From positions 62,001 through 126,000 of the forward strand of contig DATHVP010000143.1 of the NCBI GenBank assembly GCA_035461245.1: a stretch of 64,000 bases of DNA, given 5' to 3'. Positions 62,521 through 64,000 of the stretch are shown here, one piece after another; position 1 is the stretch's first letter; every line of letters starts with the position of its first letter. Position numbers and translations under genes: made by a program. Source of the stretch: SH-MAG3 sp035461245. Lineage in GTDB: Bacteria > Gemmatimonadota > Gemmatimonadetes > Longimicrobiales > RSA9. The notes under the pieces were generated by a model. That model saw nothing but the letters and a program-made list of their open reading frames with translations. It had not been told where the DNA came from and ran no database searches.

Positions 62521-63468
62521 TCAGGGCAATCGGTCTGCAGGGGCCATTCGATCATCCGGGGTCCATGGCTCGGCGGTGCCGGAGGGTGGCGCTGCGGCGC
62601 GGTCGGGGTGCAGGAGGCCGGCGAGGATCTCGATGCCGGTGACGAACCTGGGGCCGCTGCGGTTGAAGTAGGCGCTGCCGTCCACGACGAAGGCGCGGCC
62701 TTCTTCAATGGCCCGGGGTGCGACAGCGCCCAGATGCTTCGCGGCGGCTGCGGCGTCCCGTTTCGTCGCCTCGAGGTCGTAACCGCACGGCATGATGATG
62801 AGCACGTCGGGATCGAGGCCGTGAAGCGCCTGCCACGTCGTCTGCGTGGAGTGGGCGCCGGCCGTGCCGATGACGTTCTCGCCGCCGGCAATCTCGATCA
62901 TCTCCGGCACCCAGTGGCCGGGGGCGAAGGGCGGGTCCAGCCACTCAATGGCGAGCACGCGGGGCCGCGGGGCGTCCTTCACCGTCCTCCGCACGACATC
63001 GATTCGCTCCTCCAGTGACTCCACCACGTCGGCTGCCTGCCCCTCGGCGCCGGTGGCGGCGCCGACCTGGACGATGCTGTCGAGGATGTCCTGCACGGTA
63101 TGGGCGTCGAGTGACACGACACGGGCGCCGATGTCCCGCCGGCGTACCACGTCCTGCACGCCGGGCGTCGGCACCGCGCAGACCTCGCACACCGCCTGCG
63201 TCAGCACGACATCCGGCTTCAGTTCCGCCAGCAGCGGCTCGTCCACCACGTACGCGCTACCGTGCTGCGCCATGGCGTCACGCAGGGCCTGGTCAATCTC
63301 GCCGCTGCTCAGGCCGGCGGGCTCGAAGCGCGGGCGGCTCATGCGCGGCCGGTCCAGCACGTCCGGCGGCCAGTCGCACTCGTGGGAGATGCCGACGATG
63401 TGATCCTGCAACCCGAGGGCGACGGCGATCTCGGTGCCGCTGGCGAGGAAGGACGCGATGCGGGTCAT
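62521..63468 (-). CDS. BtuF-like (cobalamin/Fe-siderophore) substrate-binding protein, without signal peptide
   Basis: Protein of 315 residues with the helical-backbone periplasmic-binding-protein fold. It opens MTRIASFLASGTEIAVALGLQDHIVGISHECDWP, the usual start of BtuF-type domains, then LLAELKPDVVLTQAVCEVCAVP, and later HGLDPDVLIIMPCGYDLEAT. There is no signal peptide or lipobox, which is unusual for an ABC transporter binding protein and suggests a cytoplasmic cobalamin-binding or corrinoid-handling role. The start is 11 bp after the ilvE stop, so it is downstream in the same transcript. No permease or ATPase lies in the window. Confidence 0.8.
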   Translation of the reverse strand: MTRIASFLASGTEIAVALGLQDHIVGISHECDWPPDVLDRPRMSRPRFEPAGLSSGEIDQALRDAMAQHGSAYVVDEPLLAELKPDVVLTQAVCEVCAVPTPGVQDVVRRRDIGARVVSLDAHTVQDILDSIVQVGAATGAEGQAADVVESLEERIDVVRRTVKDAPRPRVLAIEWLDPPFAPGHWVPEMIEIAGGENVIGTAGAHSTQTTWQALHGLDPDVLIIMPCGYDLEATKRDAAAAAKHLGAVAPRAIEEGRAFVVDGSAYFNRSGPRFVTGIEILAGLLHPDRAAAPPSGTAEPWTPDDRMAPADRLP

Positions 63469-63479
63469 GCCTGCAACCG

Positions 63480-64000
63480 TCAGGAGGCTGAAGGACGCGG
63501 GGCGTCGGCAGTGCCTGCGTCACTGCCACTGCCGGCGGCACCGTCCAGCACCTTCCGCACGTGCGTCAGCCAGCCGTGACTGTCATCCGCCCGGCCATTC
63601 ACGATGTCCAGGAACCGCTGCTGGATCTGCTCCGTCACCGGCCCGCGGGCGCCGACGCCGATGGTCACGCGGTCGATACTGCGGATGGGCGTGATCTCCG
63701 CCGCCGTGCCCGTGAAGAAGACTTCGTCGGCGGTGTAGAGCATCTCCCGGGGGATGGCCGTCTCGCGCACCTCGATGCCCAGGTCCGCGGCGATCCTGAG
63801 CACGGAGTCACGGGTGATGCCCTGGAGGATGGTGCCGTCCACCGGTGTCGTGACGAGGACGCCGTCGCGTACCAGCATCACGTTCTGGCCGCTGCCCTCG
63901 CTGACCATGCCACCGGGACCGAGGGCTATGGCCTCGACGTAGCCGTTGGCCGCCGCCTCCATCTTGATGAGCTGCGCGTTGTTGTAGTGGCCCGCGGACT
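63480..64000 (-). CDS. ilvE: Branched-chain amino acid aminotransferase (5' end beyond window)
   Basis: C-terminal part of a class-IV PLP aminotransferase (about 173 codons visible). It carries the family stretch SAGHYNNAQLIKMEAAANGYVEAIALGPGGMVSEGSGQNVM, with VLVTTPVDGTILQGITRDSVLRIA and RETAIPREMLYTADEVFFTGTAAEITPI. These are IlvE motifs rather than D-amino-acid aminotransferase ones. The catalytic Lys lies upstream of the window. The C-terminal Gly/Ser/Ala-rich tail (AAGSGSDAGTADAPRPSAS) is short. It makes or degrades Leu, Ile and Val. The BtuF-like gene follows after 11 bp. Confidence 0.93.
   Translation of the reverse strand, partial: SAGHYNNAQLIKMEAAANGYVEAIALGPGGMVSEGSGQNVMLVRDGVLVTTPVDGTILQGITRDSVLRIAADLGIEVRETAIPREMLYTADEVFFTGTAAEITPIRSIDRVTIGVGARGPVTEQIQQRFLDIVNGRADDSHGWLTHVRKVLDGAAGSGSDAGTADAPRPSAS

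Overview
The window is GC-rich (roughly two-thirds G+C by eye), densely coded, bacterial chromosomal DNA. It contains a SusC/SusD outer-membrane pair, many lipoproteins with clear lipoboxes, outer-membrane beta-barrels, and a very high load of secreted S9, M28, M3, M50, S8, leishmanolysin-like and beta-lactamase-like hydrolases. This points to a didermic, peptide-scavenging heterotroph, most likely Gemmatimonadota. The phylum call is an inference from gene content, not from a marker tree. I see no rRNA, tRNA, prophage, insertion sequence or CRISPR array.

Layout: 1-3 kb carries a PilS/NtrC-type sensor kinase and sigma-54 activator pair (the activator is cut by the window edge). 3.2-6.3 kb is a protease/propeller/beta-barrel protein. 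6.3-9.7 kb holds a GAF histidine kinase followed by a Ycf46-like AAA ATPase, then rpsU (S21). 10.4-14.1 kb has mpl (murein tripeptide recycling) and an S9 peptidase. 14.4-18.3 kb has a cardiolipin synthase, an EEP-family nuclease/phosphatase and an M28 peptidase. 18.5-27.2 kb has an alanine/Na+ symporter, a DUF1906 lipoprotein, a Big_1/metallopeptidase lipoprotein, PBP1A, OsmC, MutT-like Nudix and a small membrane-anchored protein. 27.6-32.0 kb is the SusC/SusD pair. 32.1-40.1 kb has an M3 peptidase, small lipoprotein, serine hydrolase, an LVIVD plus YVTN beta-propeller operon and a lone receiver. 40.2-42.1 kb is a NOX-like ferric-reductase/flavoprotein with a c-type cytochrome. 42.2-50 kb has a serine hydrolase, S8 protease, small Cys protein, and an M50 protease translationally coupled to an outer-membrane barrel.

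The most unusual locus is 50.1-54.0 kb. A C39-like cysteine peptidase precedes a 988-residue protein that joins a RimK-like ATP-grasp ligase to a GCS2-type carboxylate-amine ligase, separated by a basic linker. This looks like a peptide-forming amidoligase system with its own peptidase. The remainder (54-64 kb) has a DUF3667 membrane protein, a helical-repeat zinc-ribbon protein, DUF4153 and DUF368 membrane proteins, a CBS-domain protein, an alpha/beta hydrolase, an exported amidase, a BtuF-like binding protein and the 3' part of ilvE.

A second striking signal is a family of intergenic repeats made of doubled hexamers (CGGGAT twice, CGTAAA twice, then related GTTCAAC/GTTTACG units). It occurs at six sites (about 6.29, 14.13, 14.34, 50.91, 50.95 and 62.44 kb). 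Two copies form an exact 28-bp inverted repeat around a terminator, and one copy supplies the stop codon of the C39 peptidase. Other local repeats are a 12-unit decamer array (46.45-46.57 kb), a triplicated 22-23-mer (45.65-45.72 kb) and a triplicated nonamer abutting the DUF368 start codon.
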